Source: Microbacterium testaceum StLB037 (GTDB taxonomy: Bacteria > Actinomycetota > Actinomycetes > Actinomycetales > Microbacteriaceae). Taken from it: a stretch of DNA of 64,000 nt. Below are positions 18,543-28,413 of the stretch, piece by piece. Location of the stretch: positions 558,001 to 622,000 of the forward strand of contig NZ_VTQH01000003.1 in NCBI RefSeq assembly GCF_008763945.1, read 5' to 3'. Both the position numbers and the translations under genes were made by a program. A model generated the notes under the pieces. The model searched no databases. It was not told the origin of the DNA and saw nothing but the letters and a program-made list of their open reading frames with translations. Within the stretch, counting starts at the first letter, position 1. The number at the start of each line of letters is the position of its first letter.

Positions 18543-18564
18543 CGTCACAGAACGCCCCCAGAAT
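18543..18564 (+). promoter_or_regulatory. Weak RecA-NDp/PafBC-like promoter motif
   Basis: CGTCACAG (18543-18550), 8 nt, CAGAAT (18559-18564), then GGATGCC and ATG 18572. The -10 and spacing match the strong sites exactly; only five of eight upstream bases do (GTC and AG kept). Included as a possible degenerate member. Confidence 0.3.
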
Positions 18565-18571
18565 GGATGCC

Positions 18572-18976
18572 ATGATCTCGACCGAGATGGCCCAGGCTCT
18601 GCGGGAGGCGGGATTGGTGTGGCATCCGCGATCCGGCGACCGCTTCCAGCTCGACGAGCCGGAGTTCGAGGCCGACGTCTTCACCGTCAGCGACATGACG
18701 GTGGAGCCGCGCGAGTACCCCACCGGGCGGATCCTCGCCTTCAACGGCACGACCGAGTGGGCGCTCGACTCGGTCGCCACCGAGGATGCGCTGTGGCTGC
18801 CCTCGGAGTCGCAGCTGCGCGAGATGCTGCGCTCGACCTTCCGGTCGCTGCGCCGGCTGTCCGACACGTTCGAGGTCGAGATCTCGATCGGCGGATCCAC
18901 GCTGGTGTTCGACCACCCGGCCCCCGCCGACGCCTACGCGCTCGCGGTCCTGGAGCTTCTGCGGCGCACGCACTGA
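18572..18976 (+). CDS. Conserved actinobacterial protein of unknown function
   Basis: A 134-residue soluble protein opening MISTEMAQALREAGLVWHP. It is rich in acidic residues and aromatic/proline-flanked strands (RFQLDEPEFEADVFTVSDM, FNGTTEWALDSV) and has no catalytic motif I recognise. Similar short proteins are conserved in Microbacteriaceae and are sometimes labelled pilus assembly CpaE, a label this length does not support. ATG 18572 fits a leaderless start 7 nt after CAGAAT; ATG 18563 is an in-frame alternative. Confidence 0.75.
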   Translation: MISTEMAQALREAGLVWHPRSGDRFQLDEPEFEADVFTVSDMTVEPREYPTGRILAFNGTTEWALDSVATEDALWLPSESQLREMLRSTFRSLRRLSDTFEVEISIGGSTLVFDHPAPADAYALAVLELLRRTH

Positions 18977-19002
18977 CCCGCGCATCCGGCGGTTCGGACG
19001 AG

Positions 19003-19025
19003 GGATGCCGGGCACCCCGGCATCC
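19003..19025. terminator. Bidirectional hairpin built from two inverted GGATGCC heptamers
   Basis: GGATGCCGGG (19003-19012), loop CAC, CCCGGCATCC (19016-19025): a perfect 10-bp stem between convergent genes. There is no T tract on either side, so it is either an intrinsic terminator of the GC-rich type or a dyad made by the repeated heptamer. Confidence 0.6.
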
Positions 19026-19027
19026 GT

Positions 19028-20233
19028 TCAGGTGATGGTGTGGACCGGCTCTGTGTCGGGAATCGGGCTCGCGTCGCGGTGGCGGAGATCGGGGAAGCCG
19101 CGCACGAAAACCGCGGCGACGACGAACCCGAGCACGGCGAAGCCCGCCGCGGCGAGGTACGCACCGGTCGGACCGACGCCGTCGACGAGGAAGCCCGCGA
19201 CCGCGGAGCCGGCGGCCGCGCCGATCAGCTGGCCCGTGCCGATCCAGCCGTAGGCCTCCGCCGTCTCGCTGAAGCGCACGCTCGCCGAGGTCATCGCGAA
19301 CATCACCGCGAGGGCCGGCGCAATCCCTGCGCCGGCGACGAGGAGGGTCGCGCCGATCCACCACGCGTTGAGAGAGAAGACGGTGAGCGTCAGGCCGAGG
19401 GCCACGATGGCGAAGCGCCGGGCCATCGCCCAGGGGCCGATGGGGATGTGGCCGAACGACAGGCCGCCGGCGAGGCTGCCGACGGCGAAGACGGCGAGGA
19501 TGAGGCCGGCCTCGAGGCCGCCGTGGTCGAAGGTGGCGACGACGCCCGCCTCGACGGCGGAGCAGGCGCCGATGAGGAGGAACCCGGTCGCCGTGGCGAG
19601 GATGACCGGCGGTTTCGTCAGAACCCGACCGAGGCTGCGTCTACTGCGGGGGATGCGCACGCGCCCGACCTCGGGGCTCAGGATGAACCACGCCCCGCCG
19701 CCGAGCAGGATGATCACGACGAGGAGGAGCCCCGGGACGGTGCCGATCTGCGTGGCGACCAGGGTGATGAGCACGGGGGCGAGCACCCAGATGATCTCTT
19801 GCAGCGACGCGTCGAGCGAGTACAGCGGGGTGAGCCGCTTGGCGTTGACCATCTTGGGGTAGATGGTGCGCACGGCCGACTGCACGGGCGGGGTGGAGAG
19901 CCCGGCGATCAGGCCGAGCACCATGTAGAGGGGGAGCGGCATCTCGATCAGCGCGAGCGTCGCGATCGCCGCCGCGCATACGAGGAGGGTGACCGTGAGC
20001 ACGCGCCGCATGCCCCAGATGCCCATCCATCGACTCGTGACCGGGCCGGCGACGGCCTGGCCGATGCTCGTGGCCGCCAGCACCAGGCCCGCCGCTCCGT
20101 ACGACCCGGTGACGTGCTCGATGTGCAGCAGCACGGCGAGGCTGGTCATTCCGTTGGGGAACCGCGCGGTCAACTGCGCGGCGATGATGCGCCCCACGCC
20201 AGGGGTTCTGAGGAGTTCGCGGTAGCCGGCCAC
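19028..20233 (-). CDS. MFS transporter
   Basis: A 401-residue protein with about 12 hydrophobic segments and the loop [18 protein letters not shown] between segments 2 and 3, the region of the MFS motif A. A substrate cannot be inferred; many such 400-residue actinobacterial MFS proteins are drug or metabolite exporters. Start GTG 20233 lies 6 nt after TAGCGT (20245-20240), so the mRNA would be leaderless. The promoter has the damage-type layout (20240-20261). Confidence 0.9.
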   Translation of the reverse strand: MAGYRELLRTPGVGRIIAAQLTARFPNGMTSLAVLLHIEHVTGSYGAAGLVLAATSIGQAVAGPVTSRWMGIWGMRRVLTVTLLVCAAAIATLALIEMPLPLYMVLGLIAGLSTPPVQSAVRTIYPKMVNAKRLTPLYSLDASLQEIIWVLAPVLITLVATQIGTVPGLLLVVIILLGGGAWFILSPEVGRVRIPRSRRSLGRVLTKPPVILATATGFLLIGACSAVEAGVVATFDHGGLEAGLILAVFAVGSLAGGLSFGHIPIGPWAMARRFAIVALGLTLTVFSLNAWWIGATLLVAGAGIAPALAVMFAMTSASVRFSETAEAYGWIGTGQLIGAAAGSAVAGFLVDGVGPTGAYLAAAGFAVLGFVVAAVFVRGFPDLRHRDASPIPDTEPVHTIT

Positions 20234-20239
20234 CGCATA

Positions 20240-20261
20240 ACGCTACAGCCGACCTCTGACA
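20240..20261 (-). promoter_or_regulatory. RecA-NDp/PafBC-type promoter motif, MFS gene
   Basis: Minus strand TGTCAGAG (20261-20254), 8 nt, TAGCGT (20245-20240), 6 nt, GTG 20233. The -10 is a full TAnnnT and R at position 5 is A, so this is one of the best matches to the mycobacterial motif. Confidence 0.65.
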
Positions 20262-20338
20262 TGCGCCGAGGCGTCCGCCGACCGGGTCGGCGCGACACGC
20301 CGCGACACGCCCATCGACGATTTCGCCCCTCTGTGCAA

Positions 20339-20360
20339 TGTCGGAACCCCCGTCTACCGT
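20339..20360 (+). promoter_or_regulatory. RecA-NDp/PafBC-type promoter motif upstream of nrdHIEF
   Basis: TGTCGGAA (20339-20346), 8 nt, TACCGT (20355-20360). It points toward nrdH, 260 nt away, and would give a long leader carrying the NrdR boxes. Linking ribonucleotide reductase to damage control makes biological sense, but the distance leaves doubt. Confidence 0.5.
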
Positions 20361-20366
20361 CCGAAC

Positions 20367-20557
20367 TGTGGACAGACGTCGACCGGCGCCGCGAGAACCG
20401 CGGAATCGCGGCTGTTAACAGCGATCAGGAAGGGGGTCGATCTGTGGATGAAATCGTGGACAACCTGTGTTGTACATGGGGAGAGACGGTGGAAAATCAC
20501 ACTGATGTAACTACTACCCCTTGTGGTGCCTTCCGATGTCCGTCCCCATATGTAGTA
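20367..20557 (+). promoter_or_regulatory. nrd leader: DnaA-box-like 9-mers and paired NrdR boxes
   Basis: The 386-nt spacer before nrdH holds no gene. Three 9-mers resemble the reverse DnaA box TGTGGATAA: TGTGGACAG (20367-20375), TGTGGATGA (20443-20451) and CGTGGACAA (20455-20463). Farther down, ACTACTACCCCTTGTGG (20510-20526) and CCCCATATGTAGT (20544-20556) look like two NrdR boxes centred about 31-32 bp apart, three helical turns, as usual for NrdR, the ATP/dATP-sensing repressor of reductase genes. TAGTAT (20553-20558) may be a -10. Confidence 0.55.
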
Positions 20558-20619
20558 TTGAGGTCCCGGCTGGCCCTGCCCGCCCGGACACAGATTTTCC
20601 AGGGGAGAGAGAGTACGAC

Positions 20620-20853
20620 ATGGCAATCACGGTCTACACCAAGCCGTCCTGCGTCCAGTGCACCGCGACCTACCGCGCACTCGACTCGAAGGGCATCGAG
20701 TACAACGTGCTCGACCTGTCCGAAGACCCGTCGGCCCTCGAGCAGGTCAAGTCGCTCGGGTACCTTCAGGCGCCCGTCGTCATCACCGACGAGGACCACT
20801 GGTCGGGCTTCCGTCCCGACAAGATCGACGAGCTCGCTTCGCGCCTCGCCTGA
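20620..20853 (+). CDS. nrdH: Glutaredoxin-like protein NrdH
   Basis: A 77-residue thioredoxin-fold protein with the redox pair CVQC (Cys11, Cys14) in [21 protein letters not shown] and the C-terminal [10 protein letters not shown] typical of NrdH. It supplies electrons, via thioredoxin reductase, to the class Ib ribonucleotide reductase encoded downstream. ATG 20620 has a purine-rich ribosome site (AGGGGAGAGA, 20601-20610). It is the first gene of nrdHIEF. Confidence 0.97.
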   Translation: MAITVYTKPSCVQCTATYRALDSKGIEYNVLDLSEDPSALEQVKSLGYLQAPVVITDEDHWSGFRPDKIDELASRLA

Positions 20854-20881
20854 TCCGGCGACAGGCTCTCAGACCTCCGTC

Positions 20882-21322
20882 ATGAGCACTGTCTTGTCGG
20901 CGACCGAGGCTCCGCTGCTGGTCTACTTCTCGAGCGTGTCGGGCAACACCGCACGTTTCATCGAGAAGCTCGGCAAGCGGGCCGTGCGCATTCCGCTCCG
21001 GCCGACCGACCCGCCCCTTCACGTCGACGAACCCTTCGTGCTGGTCACCCCCACTTACGGTGGGGGTGCCGGCCGGGGCGTCGAGAAGGGCGCGGTCCCC
21101 AAGCAAGTCATCCGGTTCCTCAACGAGGAGCGGAACCGACGCAACATCCGCGGCGTGATCGCCGCGGGGAACACGAACTTCGGCGACGCATTCTGCCTCG
21201 CCGGCGACATCATCGCGCGCAAATGCGGGGTGCCGCACCTGTACCGGCTGGAAGTTTTCGGCACCCCCGACGATGTCGAGCGGGTCAACGAGGGATTGGA
21301 ACGATGGTGGAAGTTGAGCTGA
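20882..21322 (+). CDS. nrdI: Flavodoxin-like protein NrdI
   Basis: A 146-residue flavodoxin. [19 protein letters not shown] is the FMN phosphate loop, TPTYGGG the second FMN loop and [19 protein letters not shown] the third. NrdI delivers oxidant that activates the dimanganese-tyrosyl cofactor of NrdF. ATG 20882 follows nrdH by 28 nt; its end overlaps nrdE by 19 bp, so the two are translationally coupled. Confidence 0.97.
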   Translation: MSTVLSATEAPLLVYFSSVSGNTARFIEKLGKRAVRIPLRPTDPPLHVDEPFVLVTPTYGGGAGRGVEKGAVPKQVIRFLNEERNRRNIRGVIAAGNTNFGDAFCLAGDIIARKCGVPHLYRLEVFGTPDDVERVNEGLERWWKLS

Positions 21323-23460
21323 CCGACGTGGACTTCAAGACCGAGGCGCGATTCGAGGGCCTGGACTACCACGCCCTCAACGCGATGCTGAATCTGTACG
21401 ACGCCGACGGCAAGATCCAGTTCGACGCCGACAAGCGCGCTGCCCGCGAGTACTTCCTGCAGCACGTGAACCAGAACACCGTGTTCTTCCACTCGCTCAA
21501 GGAGCGCCTCGACTACCTCGTCGAGAAGGAGTACTACGAGCCCACCGTGCTCGCGAAGTACTCGATGGAGTTCATCCAGGAGCTCAATGACCGCGCCTAC
21601 GGCGCGAAGTTCCGTTTCGAAACCTTCCTCGGGGCCTTCAAGTACTACACGAGCTATACGCTCAAGACCTTCGACGGCAAGCGCTACCTCGAGCGCTTCG
21701 AGGACCGCGTCGTCATGACCGCCCTCGCTCTCGCCGACGGCGACCAGCGTCTCGCCGTGCAGCTGGTCGACGAGATCATCTCCGGTCGTTTCCAGCCCGC
21801 CACACCCACCTTCCTCAACGCCGGCAAGGCGCAGCGCGGCGAGCTCGTGTCCTGCTTCCTGCTGCGTATCGAAGACAACATGGAGTCGATCGCCCGCGGC
21901 ATCAACTCCGCTCTGCAGCTGTCGAAGCGCGGCGGCGGCGTCGCCCTGCTGCTGTCGAACATCCGCGAGGCGGGTGCGCCGATCAAGCAGATCGAGAACC
22001 AGTCGTCGGGCATCATCCCCGTCATGAAGCTGCTCGAAGACAGCTTCAGCTACGCCAACCAGCTCGGTGCGCGTCAGGGCGCCGGTGCCGTGTACCTCAA
22101 CGCCCACCACCCCGACATCCTGCGCTTCCTCGACACCAAGCGCGAGAACGCCGACGAGAAGATCCGCATCAAGACGCTGTCGCTGGGCGTCGTCATCCCC
22201 GACGTCACGTTCGAGCTGGCCAAGAACGGCGAGGACATGTACCTCTTCTCGCCGTACGACGTCGAGAAGGTCTACGGCAAGCCGTTCGGCGACATCTCGG
22301 TCACCGAGAAGTACCGCGAGATGGTCGACGACCCGCGCATCAAGAAGACGAAGATCAACGCGCGCGAGTTCTTCCAGACCCTCGCCGAGATCCAGTTCGA
22401 GTCGGGCTACCCGTACATCATGTTCGAGGACACGGTGAACAAGGCCAACCCGATCGCCGGCCGCATCAACATGTCGAACCTGTGCTCGGAGATCCTGCAG
22501 GTCAACACGCCGACCACGTACAACGAAGACCTCTCGTACGACACCATCGGCAAGGACATCTCCTGCAACCTCGGTTCGATGAACATCGCCCTCGCGATGG
22601 ACGGTGGCGACCTCGGCCTCACGGTCGAGACCGCGATCCGCGCTCTTACCGCGGTGAGCGTGCAGAGCCACATCGCCTCGGTGCGCTCGATCGAAGACGG
22701 CAACGACCGTTCGCACGCCATCGGCCTGGGCCAGATGAACCTGCACGGGTACCTCGCTCGGGAGCACGTCTACTACGGCTCCGACGAGGGCATCGACTTC
22801 ACGAACATCTACTTCTATACGGTGCTGTTCCACGCCCTGCGCGCCTCGAACCGCCTCGCGATCGAGCGTGGCACGGCCTTCGACGGCTTCGAGAACTCCA
22901 CCTACGCCTCGGGCGAGTTCTTCGACAAGTACACCGACCAGGTGTGGGAGCCGCAGACGGCCAAGGCCAAGGAGCTCTTCGCGAACGTCCAGATCCCCAC
23001 GCAGGACGACTGGCGCGAGCTGAAGGCCTCGGTGCAGGCGCACGGCATCTACAACCAGAACCTTCAGGCGGTGCCCCCGACCGGTTCGATCTCGTACATC
23101 AACAACTCCACGAGCTCGATCCACCCGATCGCCTCGAAGATCGAGATCCGCAAGGAAGGCAAGCTCGGTCGCGTCTACTACCCGGCTCCGTTCATGACGA
23201 ACGAGAACCTGGAGTACTACCAGGACGCCTACGAGATCGGCTATGAGAAGGTCATCGACACGTACGCCGCCGCCACGCAGCACGTCGACCAGGGCCTGTC
23301 GCTGACGCTGTTCTTCAAGGACACCGTCACCACCCGCGACATCAACAAGGCGCAGATCTACGCGTGGCGCAAGGGCATCAAGACCATCTACTACATCCGT
23401 CTGCGTCAGCTGGCGCTCGAGGGCACCGACATGACCGAGTGCGTCTCGTGCATGCTCTGA
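21304..23460 (+). CDS. nrdE: Class Ib ribonucleoside-diphosphate reductase, alpha subunit
   Basis: A 718-residue catalytic subunit that reduces ribonucleotides to deoxyribonucleotides. Active-site cysteines lie in [30 protein letters not shown] and the C-terminal shuttle [44 protein letters not shown] and [18 protein letters not shown] are family segments. It lacks the ATP-cone of class Ia enzymes, as expected for NrdE. Codon use is strongly optimised, and this gene has none of the GGATGCC heptamers common elsewhere. Confidence 0.98.
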   Translation: MVEVELTDVDFKTEARFEGLDYHALNAMLNLYDADGKIQFDADKRAAREYFLQHVNQNTVFFHSLKERLDYLVEKEYYEPTVLAKYSMEFIQELNDRAYGAKFRFETFLGAFKYYTSYTLKTFDGKRYLERFEDRVVMTALALADGDQRLAVQLVDEIISGRFQPATPTFLNAGKAQRGELVSCFLLRIEDNMESIARGINSALQLSKRGGGVALLLSNIREAGAPIKQIENQSSGIIPVMKLLEDSFSYANQLGARQGAGAVYLNAHHPDILRFLDTKRENADEKIRIKTLSLGVVIPDVTFELAKNGEDMYLFSPYDVEKVYGKPFGDISVTEKYREMVDDPRIKKTKINAREFFQTLAEIQFESGYPYIMFEDTVNKANPIAGRINMSNLCSEILQVNTPTTYNEDLSYDTIGKDISCNLGSMNIALAMDGGDLGLTVETAIRALTAVSVQSHIASVRSIEDGNDRSHAIGLGQMNLHGYLAREHVYYGSDEGIDFTNIYFYTVLFHALRASNRLAIERGTAFDGFENSTYASGEFFDKYTDQVWEPQTAKAKELFANVQIPTQDDWRELKASVQAHGIYNQNLQAVPPTGSISYINNSTSSIHPIASKIEIRKEGKLGRVYYPAPFMTNENLEYYQDAYEIGYEKVIDTYAAATQHVDQGLSLTLFFKDTVTTRDINKAQIYAWRKGIKTIYYIRLRQLALEGTDMTECVSCML

Positions 23461-23468
23461 GCCGCTGA

Positions 23469-24473
<1,005 letters not shown>

Positions 24474-24489
24474 GTTCCAAAGCATCACA

Positions 24490-24525
24490 CGAAGCCCGCC
24501 CCGCGATGCGCGAGGGCGGGCTTCG
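24490..24525 (+). terminator. Intrinsic terminator of the nrd operon
   Basis: CGAAGCCCGCCC (24490-24501) pairs perfectly with GGGCGGGCTTCG (24514-24525), a 12-bp stem with a 12-nt loop, followed by a short T-containing stretch (TCGTT), 16 nt after the nrdF stop. Confidence 0.85.
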
Positions 24526-24552
24526 TCGTTCCGGCGCGAGAACAGGCGCCCC

Positions 24553-24574
24553 TGTCCACCTACGCCCGTACCCT
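24553..24574 (+). promoter_or_regulatory. Promoter of the 56-residue gene; partial damage-type layout
   Basis: TACCCT (24569-24574) ends 7 nt before ATG 24582, a leaderless arrangement. TGTCCACC (24553-24560) stands exactly 8 nt upstream of it: TGTC is conserved but the next four bases are not those of the motif. Confidence 0.4.
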
Positions 24575-24581
24575 GGACACC

Positions 24582-24752
24582 ATGGCCGATCACGACGAGC
24601 GCGACGAGCAAGAGCAGCGCGCCCTGCGCTCGATCGAGGCCATCACCGCCGGCGCGAACATCGGCGACGAGGCCTTCCAGCTCGCGAACGAGTTCACCGA
24701 CCGTCACACGTCGCGGTTCACGGCGTGGCTGAAGAGCCGCCGCCGCAGCTAG
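24582..24752 (+). CDS. Small protein of unknown function (56 aa)
   Basis: MADHDERDEQEQRALRSIEA opens a short, charged, probably helical protein ending in WLKSRRRS. No membrane segment or known motif is visible. Support comes from the TACCCT -10 placed 7 nt before the ATG, codon use like its neighbours and an independent position between the nrd terminator and the convergent hydrolase gene, whose stop is 9 nt away. Confidence 0.65.
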   Translation: MADHDERDEQEQRALRSIEAITAGANIGDEAFQLANEFTDRHTSRFTAWLKSRRRS

Positions 24753-24761
24753 AGCGCAGCC

Positions 24762-25685
24762 TCAGGCCGGCCACTCCCGTGCCTCGAGCGTTTCGAGCAG
24801 CACCTCAGCCGCCGAGCCCTCCATGCCGCGCACCCACCGCTGCGTCGACGACCCGCGCGAAGACACCGTGCGTCCGCGTTCGCCGCGCTCGAGCCGCACC
24901 TCGACCTGGCCCGACGCGACGCTGACCCCGCGCAGCACACCCGCCGCCACCATCGCGGCCAGCGGGTCGTGCAGCGCGCAGCGCCGGTCGGGGAAGATCC
25001 CGGCGTAGAAGTCGAGGTAGTGCGGCAGCATGCGCGCCAGCGCCTGCGGCACGGCTCCCGGAATCGCTTCGAGACGCACGAGGTCGGCGGCATCCAGGGT
25101 CTGGGTCATCGTGACGTCGAGGGGCACGAGCGTGGTGTCCCACTCCTGCGCGAAGACGAGAGCCGCGGCCTCGGGGTCGTTGTGGATGTTCGCCTCGGCC
25201 CATGCGGTGACGTTGCCCGAGTGGGCGAAAGCGCCGCCCATGACGACGAGCCGATCGAATCGGGCGACGCCCGGTGCCTCGGCGTATGCCGCGAGATTCG
25301 TCAGGGGACCCAGGGCGAGGACGGTGAGATCCGGATGCCGCGCCGCCAGGTGGTCGATCAGCTGGACCGCCCCGCGGGCATCGTGCGCGCGGGCCGACGC
25401 GGTCAGGGCGATGCCGCCGAGCCCGTCGTCGCCGTGCACGTGCGGGGCGCCGCCCGCGTAGGCGCGACCGCGGAAGTCGTGGGCGCCGGTCGCGACCGGG
25501 ATGTCGTCCTCGCCGGCGAGCTCGAACAGCGACAGGGTGTTGGCGGCCGCGCGGGCGGCATCCGTGTTCCCGGAAACCGTCGTGACTCCGACGACCTCGA
25601 CGGAAGGCTCGGCCAGCAGGTAGGCGAGGGCGAGAGCGTCGTCGATGCCGGTGTCGCAGTCGACGAGGATCGGCCGGCGGTTCAC
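24762..25685 (-). CDS. Inosine-uridine-type nucleoside hydrolase
   Basis: A 307-residue hydrolase that cleaves nucleosides to base and ribose. The calcium and ribose site VDCDTGIDDA (Asp9, Asp11, Asp15, Asp16), VVMGGAFAHSGNVT, AEANIHNDPEAAALV and CALHDPLAAM are family marks. Base preference is not clear. The start is GTG 25685, overlapping the ribokinase stop (GTGA). Together with ribokinase it makes a ribonucleoside salvage pair: hydrolysis, then phosphorylation of the ribose. Confidence 0.92.
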   Translation of the reverse strand: MNRRPILVDCDTGIDDALALAYLLAEPSVEVVGVTTVSGNTDAARAAANTLSLFELAGEDDIPVATGAHDFRGRAYAGGAPHVHGDDGLGGIALTASARAHDARGAVQLIDHLAARHPDLTVLALGPLTNLAAYAEAPGVARFDRLVVMGGAFAHSGNVTAWAEANIHNDPEAAALVFAQEWDTTLVPLDVTMTQTLDAADLVRLEAIPGAVPQALARMLPHYLDFYAGIFPDRRCALHDPLAAMVAAGVLRGVSVASGQVEVRLERGERGRTVSSRGSSTQRWVRGMEGSAAEVLLETLEAREWPA

Positions 25686-26515
25686 GCGGGGACTCCGTAC
25701 GTGTCGAGGGCGTCGAGCGCCGGTTGCGAGGCGTCGTCGGCGACGGCGGCCGATCCGACGGCGCAGGCGCGGGCCAGCGCGACTGCTTCTGCGTCGCCCC
25801 GGAGGAGCCCGACGACGAGCGCCGCGCAGAACGCATCTCCCGCGCCGACCGTGTTGCGGACGGTGGTGGGAACCCCCGCGGCCGAGGCCACGAGTTCACC
25901 GTGGCGGTACAGGCGTGCGCCCTCGGCGCCGAGCGTGAGGCAGAGCAGGGGAGCGTCGTGCACCTCGGGCAGCTGGGCGTACTCGTTCTCGTTGACGATC
26001 ACGAGGTCGCACCGCTCGAGCACGTCGGCCGGCAGCGGCCGGGCGGGTGCGGCGTTCACCGCGAGGAAGCCCGCAGCGCGCGCGGCGGCCGAGACGACGG
26101 CATCCGACACCTCCAACTGCAGCAGCACCGCGGCGCCGGGCTCGATGCCGAGCGCGTCCGCATCGATCGCGGCATTCGCGCCCGCGCACACGACGATCGA
26201 GTTCTCGCCCGTCGCGTCGACGACGATCAGGGCGGTTCCGGTCGCGGCATCCGTGGTCTGCACGCCCGAGGCGTCGACCCCGATCGCGGCGAAGCGGTCC
26301 CGGATGCCACGCCCCTCGGCGTCGTCTCCCACGGCGCCCACGAGACGCACGTCGGCGCCGAGGCGGGCCGCGGCGACCGCCTGGTTGGCGCCCTTGCCGC
26401 CGGGGCCGCGGTCGAGGACGCCGTCGGCGACGGTCTCGCCCGGGCCGGGGGAGCGGAGGACGCGGGCGGTGAGGTCGACGTTGATGGCGCCGACCACGGT
26501 GAGTCGAGGAGAGAT
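25682..26515 (-). CDS. rbsK: Ribokinase (PfkB family), start codon unusual
   Basis: About 277 residues. GAINVDLTARVL, GPGGKGANQAVAAARLGA and NTVGAGDAFCAAL (anion hole and catalytic Asp) define a ribokinase-type PfkB kinase, which makes ribose 5-phosphate. No ATG, GTG or TTG stands where the family begins. The codon giving the expected SPRLTVVGAINVDL N-terminus is ATC at 26515, 6 nt after GGAAGG; GTG 26497 would delete part of the first strand. Its stop overlaps the nucleoside hydrolase start. Confidence 0.85.
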   Translation of the reverse strand: MSPRLTVVGAINVDLTARVLRSPGPGETVADGVLDRGPGGKGANQAVAAARLGADVRLVGAVGDDAEGRGIRDRFAAIGVDASGVQTTDAATGTALIVVDATGENSIVVCAGANAAIDADALGIEPGAAVLLQLEVSDAVVSAAARAAGFLAVNAAPARPLPADVLERCDLVIVNENEYAQLPEVHDAPLLCLTLGAEGARLYRHGELVASAAGVPTTVRNTVGAGDAFCAALVVGLLRGDAEAVALARACAVGSAAVADDASQPALDALDTYGVPA

Positions 26516-26529
26516 GAGGAGCCTTCCGA

Positions 26530-27015
26530 TCAGTGCAGCAACAGCTTCGCGACGATGAGCAACGCCGACACCAGCGCCGCGCCCACGGCCGTCACCACGA
26601 CGACCAGCGGGGAGTACCCGCGAAGGCGCGCCCCGGCCGTGGCGACGACCACGAGGTACGCCATCGCGACGCCGACGCCCCAGAGCAGCGCGGTCGGCAG
26701 CGACACCCCGAACGCGACGAGCACGACGACCACGAGCAGCGGCAGGAACGTCACCGACACCATCGGAGCGCTCACGCGCAGGTGGTGTCGGAAGATCCTC
26801 GAGGGGCGATCGGGCGAGGTGTCGCCGAGCGTGTAGGCGAAGACGTGTGTGAAGAAGTAGACGACGTTCGTGAGCGCGACCACGAGGATCACGTCGCTCA
26901 GGTCGGCATCCCCGAGGCCGATGAGAGTGGATGCCGAGACCAGCGCGCCGTAGCACCCGGCGCTGATGCGTTCGGCGGCGTCGGTCGAGAGGTGGCGCTG
27001 GCGTGCGGTGTCCAT
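26530..27015 (-). CDS. Small polytopic membrane protein of unknown function
   Basis: A 161-residue protein with about four hydrophobic segments (for example VILVVALTNVVYFFTHVFAY and VSVTFLPLLVVVVLVAFGV). No family is recognised. It lies 7 nt after the FUSC gene and 14 nt before the ribokinase coding frame, so it is inside a FUSC/membrane protein/ribokinase/nucleoside hydrolase operon. A role in transport linked to nucleosides would be guesswork. Confidence 0.8.
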   Translation of the reverse strand: MDTARQRHLSTDAAERISAGCYGALVSASTLIGLGDADLSDVILVVALTNVVYFFTHVFAYTLGDTSPDRPSRIFRHHLRVSAPMVSVTFLPLLVVVVLVAFGVSLPTALLWGVGVAMAYLVVVATAGARLRGYSPLVVVVTAVGAALVSALLIVAKLLLH

Positions 27016-27022
27016 GGTGCGC

Positions 27023-28048
27023 TCAGCTTCTCGCGGATCGGCGGCGCAGGCCCGCCGACACGATGGCGACCAGGGTTCCGACCGCGACGCCGATGACCGT
27101 CTCGATCACGCGGTCGCGCAGCAGCATCTCGGGGGCGACGGGCGAGGCGAGCGACACCATCAGCAGGGCGAGCGGGGTGATGAACAGCATCGCGATGCCG
27201 TAATTGCGCCCGACGAACAGCTCGGCCCCCGCCTGCAGGGCCACCGCGACCAGCAGCACGACCCACGGGGGCAGGTCGAGGGCGAGCAGCCCCGCGGCGA
27301 TAGCGACACCCAGCAGCGTTCCGACGAGCCGCTGGACGCCGCGGATGAGTCGCGCGGTGACGTGTGCGCCGCCGACGGCGGCGACGGCGCCCACCATCGC
27401 CCAGTACCAGTGCGTGCCGATGAGCAAGACCCCGGCGATACCCGCGAGGAGCGCGGCGACACCGACGGTGGCCGTCATCTCCCACGCGACCGAGCCGATC
27501 GGGGGGCGTGTGCGGGCCGGGCGCCGCCACGACCCGCGGCGCGCGAGCACGAAGACGGTCGTCACGAGCAGGCTCCACAGCACGCTCGCGCCACCGACCA
27601 GGAGCACGGTCAGGAACGTCGCACCGGTGGCCGGGAAGCTCGCGGTGGCTCCCGCGGCGAAGACCGCGAAGAGAGCGCCGGGCGGATGCCACTGGGCCCG
27701 GTACGCGAAGAGGGTGACGACCGCGGCGAGCAGGGCGACGACCGCGACGCTGGCGATCGCCGGGGTCGCGAGCGCGGACAGGGCGGTGCCGACGAGCATG
27801 CACGACACGAGGACCGAACCCGCTACGGCCTGCATGCGCACGCGGGTGCGGGGAAGGTCGGTGCGCCCGTAGAGCGCGGCGAAGGCCCCGAAGCTCGCGT
27901 ACACGCTGAGATCGAGCCGGCCGAGTGCCAGGAGCACGAGGAGCGGGATGCCGACGCTCAGCACGGCGCGGACGGCCACGCGGTGATCCCCGCGGTGCGG
28001 CCCCACGCGGATGACCCCGGTCCACACGCGCCCCCGGGATTCCGCCAC
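27023..28048 (-). CDS. FUSC-family membrane protein
   Basis: A 341-residue protein with two blocks of membrane segments around a short cytoplasmic part, the layout of FUSC/aromatic-acid-exporter-like proteins. RLDLSVYASFGAFAALYGRTD and QRLVGTLLGVAIAAGLLAL are typical. GTG 28048 lies 6 nt after TAGGCT (28060-28055), a leaderless start. It heads the operon ending in ribokinase and nucleoside hydrolase. Confidence 0.85.
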   Translation of the reverse strand: MAESRGRVWTGVIRVGPHRGDHRVAVRAVLSVGIPLLVLLALGRLDLSVYASFGAFAALYGRTDLPRTRVRMQAVAGSVLVSCMLVGTALSALATPAIASVAVVALLAAVVTLFAYRAQWHPPGALFAVFAAGATASFPATGATFLTVLLVGGASVLWSLLVTTVFVLARRGSWRRPARTRPPIGSVAWEMTATVGVAALLAGIAGVLLIGTHWYWAMVGAVAAVGGAHVTARLIRGVQRLVGTLLGVAIAAGLLALDLPPWVVLLVAVALQAGAELFVGRNYGIAMLFITPLALLMVSLASPVAPEMLLRDRVIETVIGVAVGTLVAIVSAGLRRRSARS

Positions 28049-28211
28049 GCGTCCAGCCTACGCTTCGCGCCCAAGGGCAACGGGCGTTTGCGGGCGGGTG
28101 GGGCGGGCGCGGTGCGGCGACAGGGAAGGGGAGCGGCTCGGGCGGCTCGGCGCGAGGATGCCGCGGCGTCAAGGCCAAGGCATCCACTCTCCGATCTGAT
28201 GGAGTGGAGCC

Positions 28212-28331
28212 ATGGATGCCGAACGCCACAAGCAACCGATCGAGCCCGGCCCCGAGCCCGACACGTCGACGGCGGCGGAGGGCGCGAAGTCGGATCCGTC
28301 GCTCGAGGAGGACGACCAGCCGATCGAGTGA
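28212..28331 (+). CDS. Small acidic protein (39 aa), hypothetical
   Basis: MDAERHKQPIEPGPEPDTST begins a 39-residue, proline- and acid-rich, probably disordered peptide. A strong purine-rich ribosome site (GGAGTGGAG) directly precedes ATG 28212. Being so short and low in complexity it could be chance, but the start signals are good and the surrounding spacer is otherwise empty. Confidence 0.45.
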   Translation: MDAERHKQPIEPGPEPDTSTAAEGAKSDPSLEEDDQPIE

Positions 28332-28413
28332 CGCTTCGACGTCGAACGGTGCGCGGGTGACGGGCGAGGCACTTCCGTAGGGTGGGAAGCCCCCGACCCG
28401 AACGAGGAGAGAC

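Noticed and set aside
18977..19027. Small gene in the spacer after the 134-aa protein
   Set aside because: Only 51 nt, filled by a hairpin.
20234..20619. Cobalamin riboswitch in the nrd leader
   Set aside because: No B12-box-like sequence was seen, and the reductase is class Ib, not B12-dependent.
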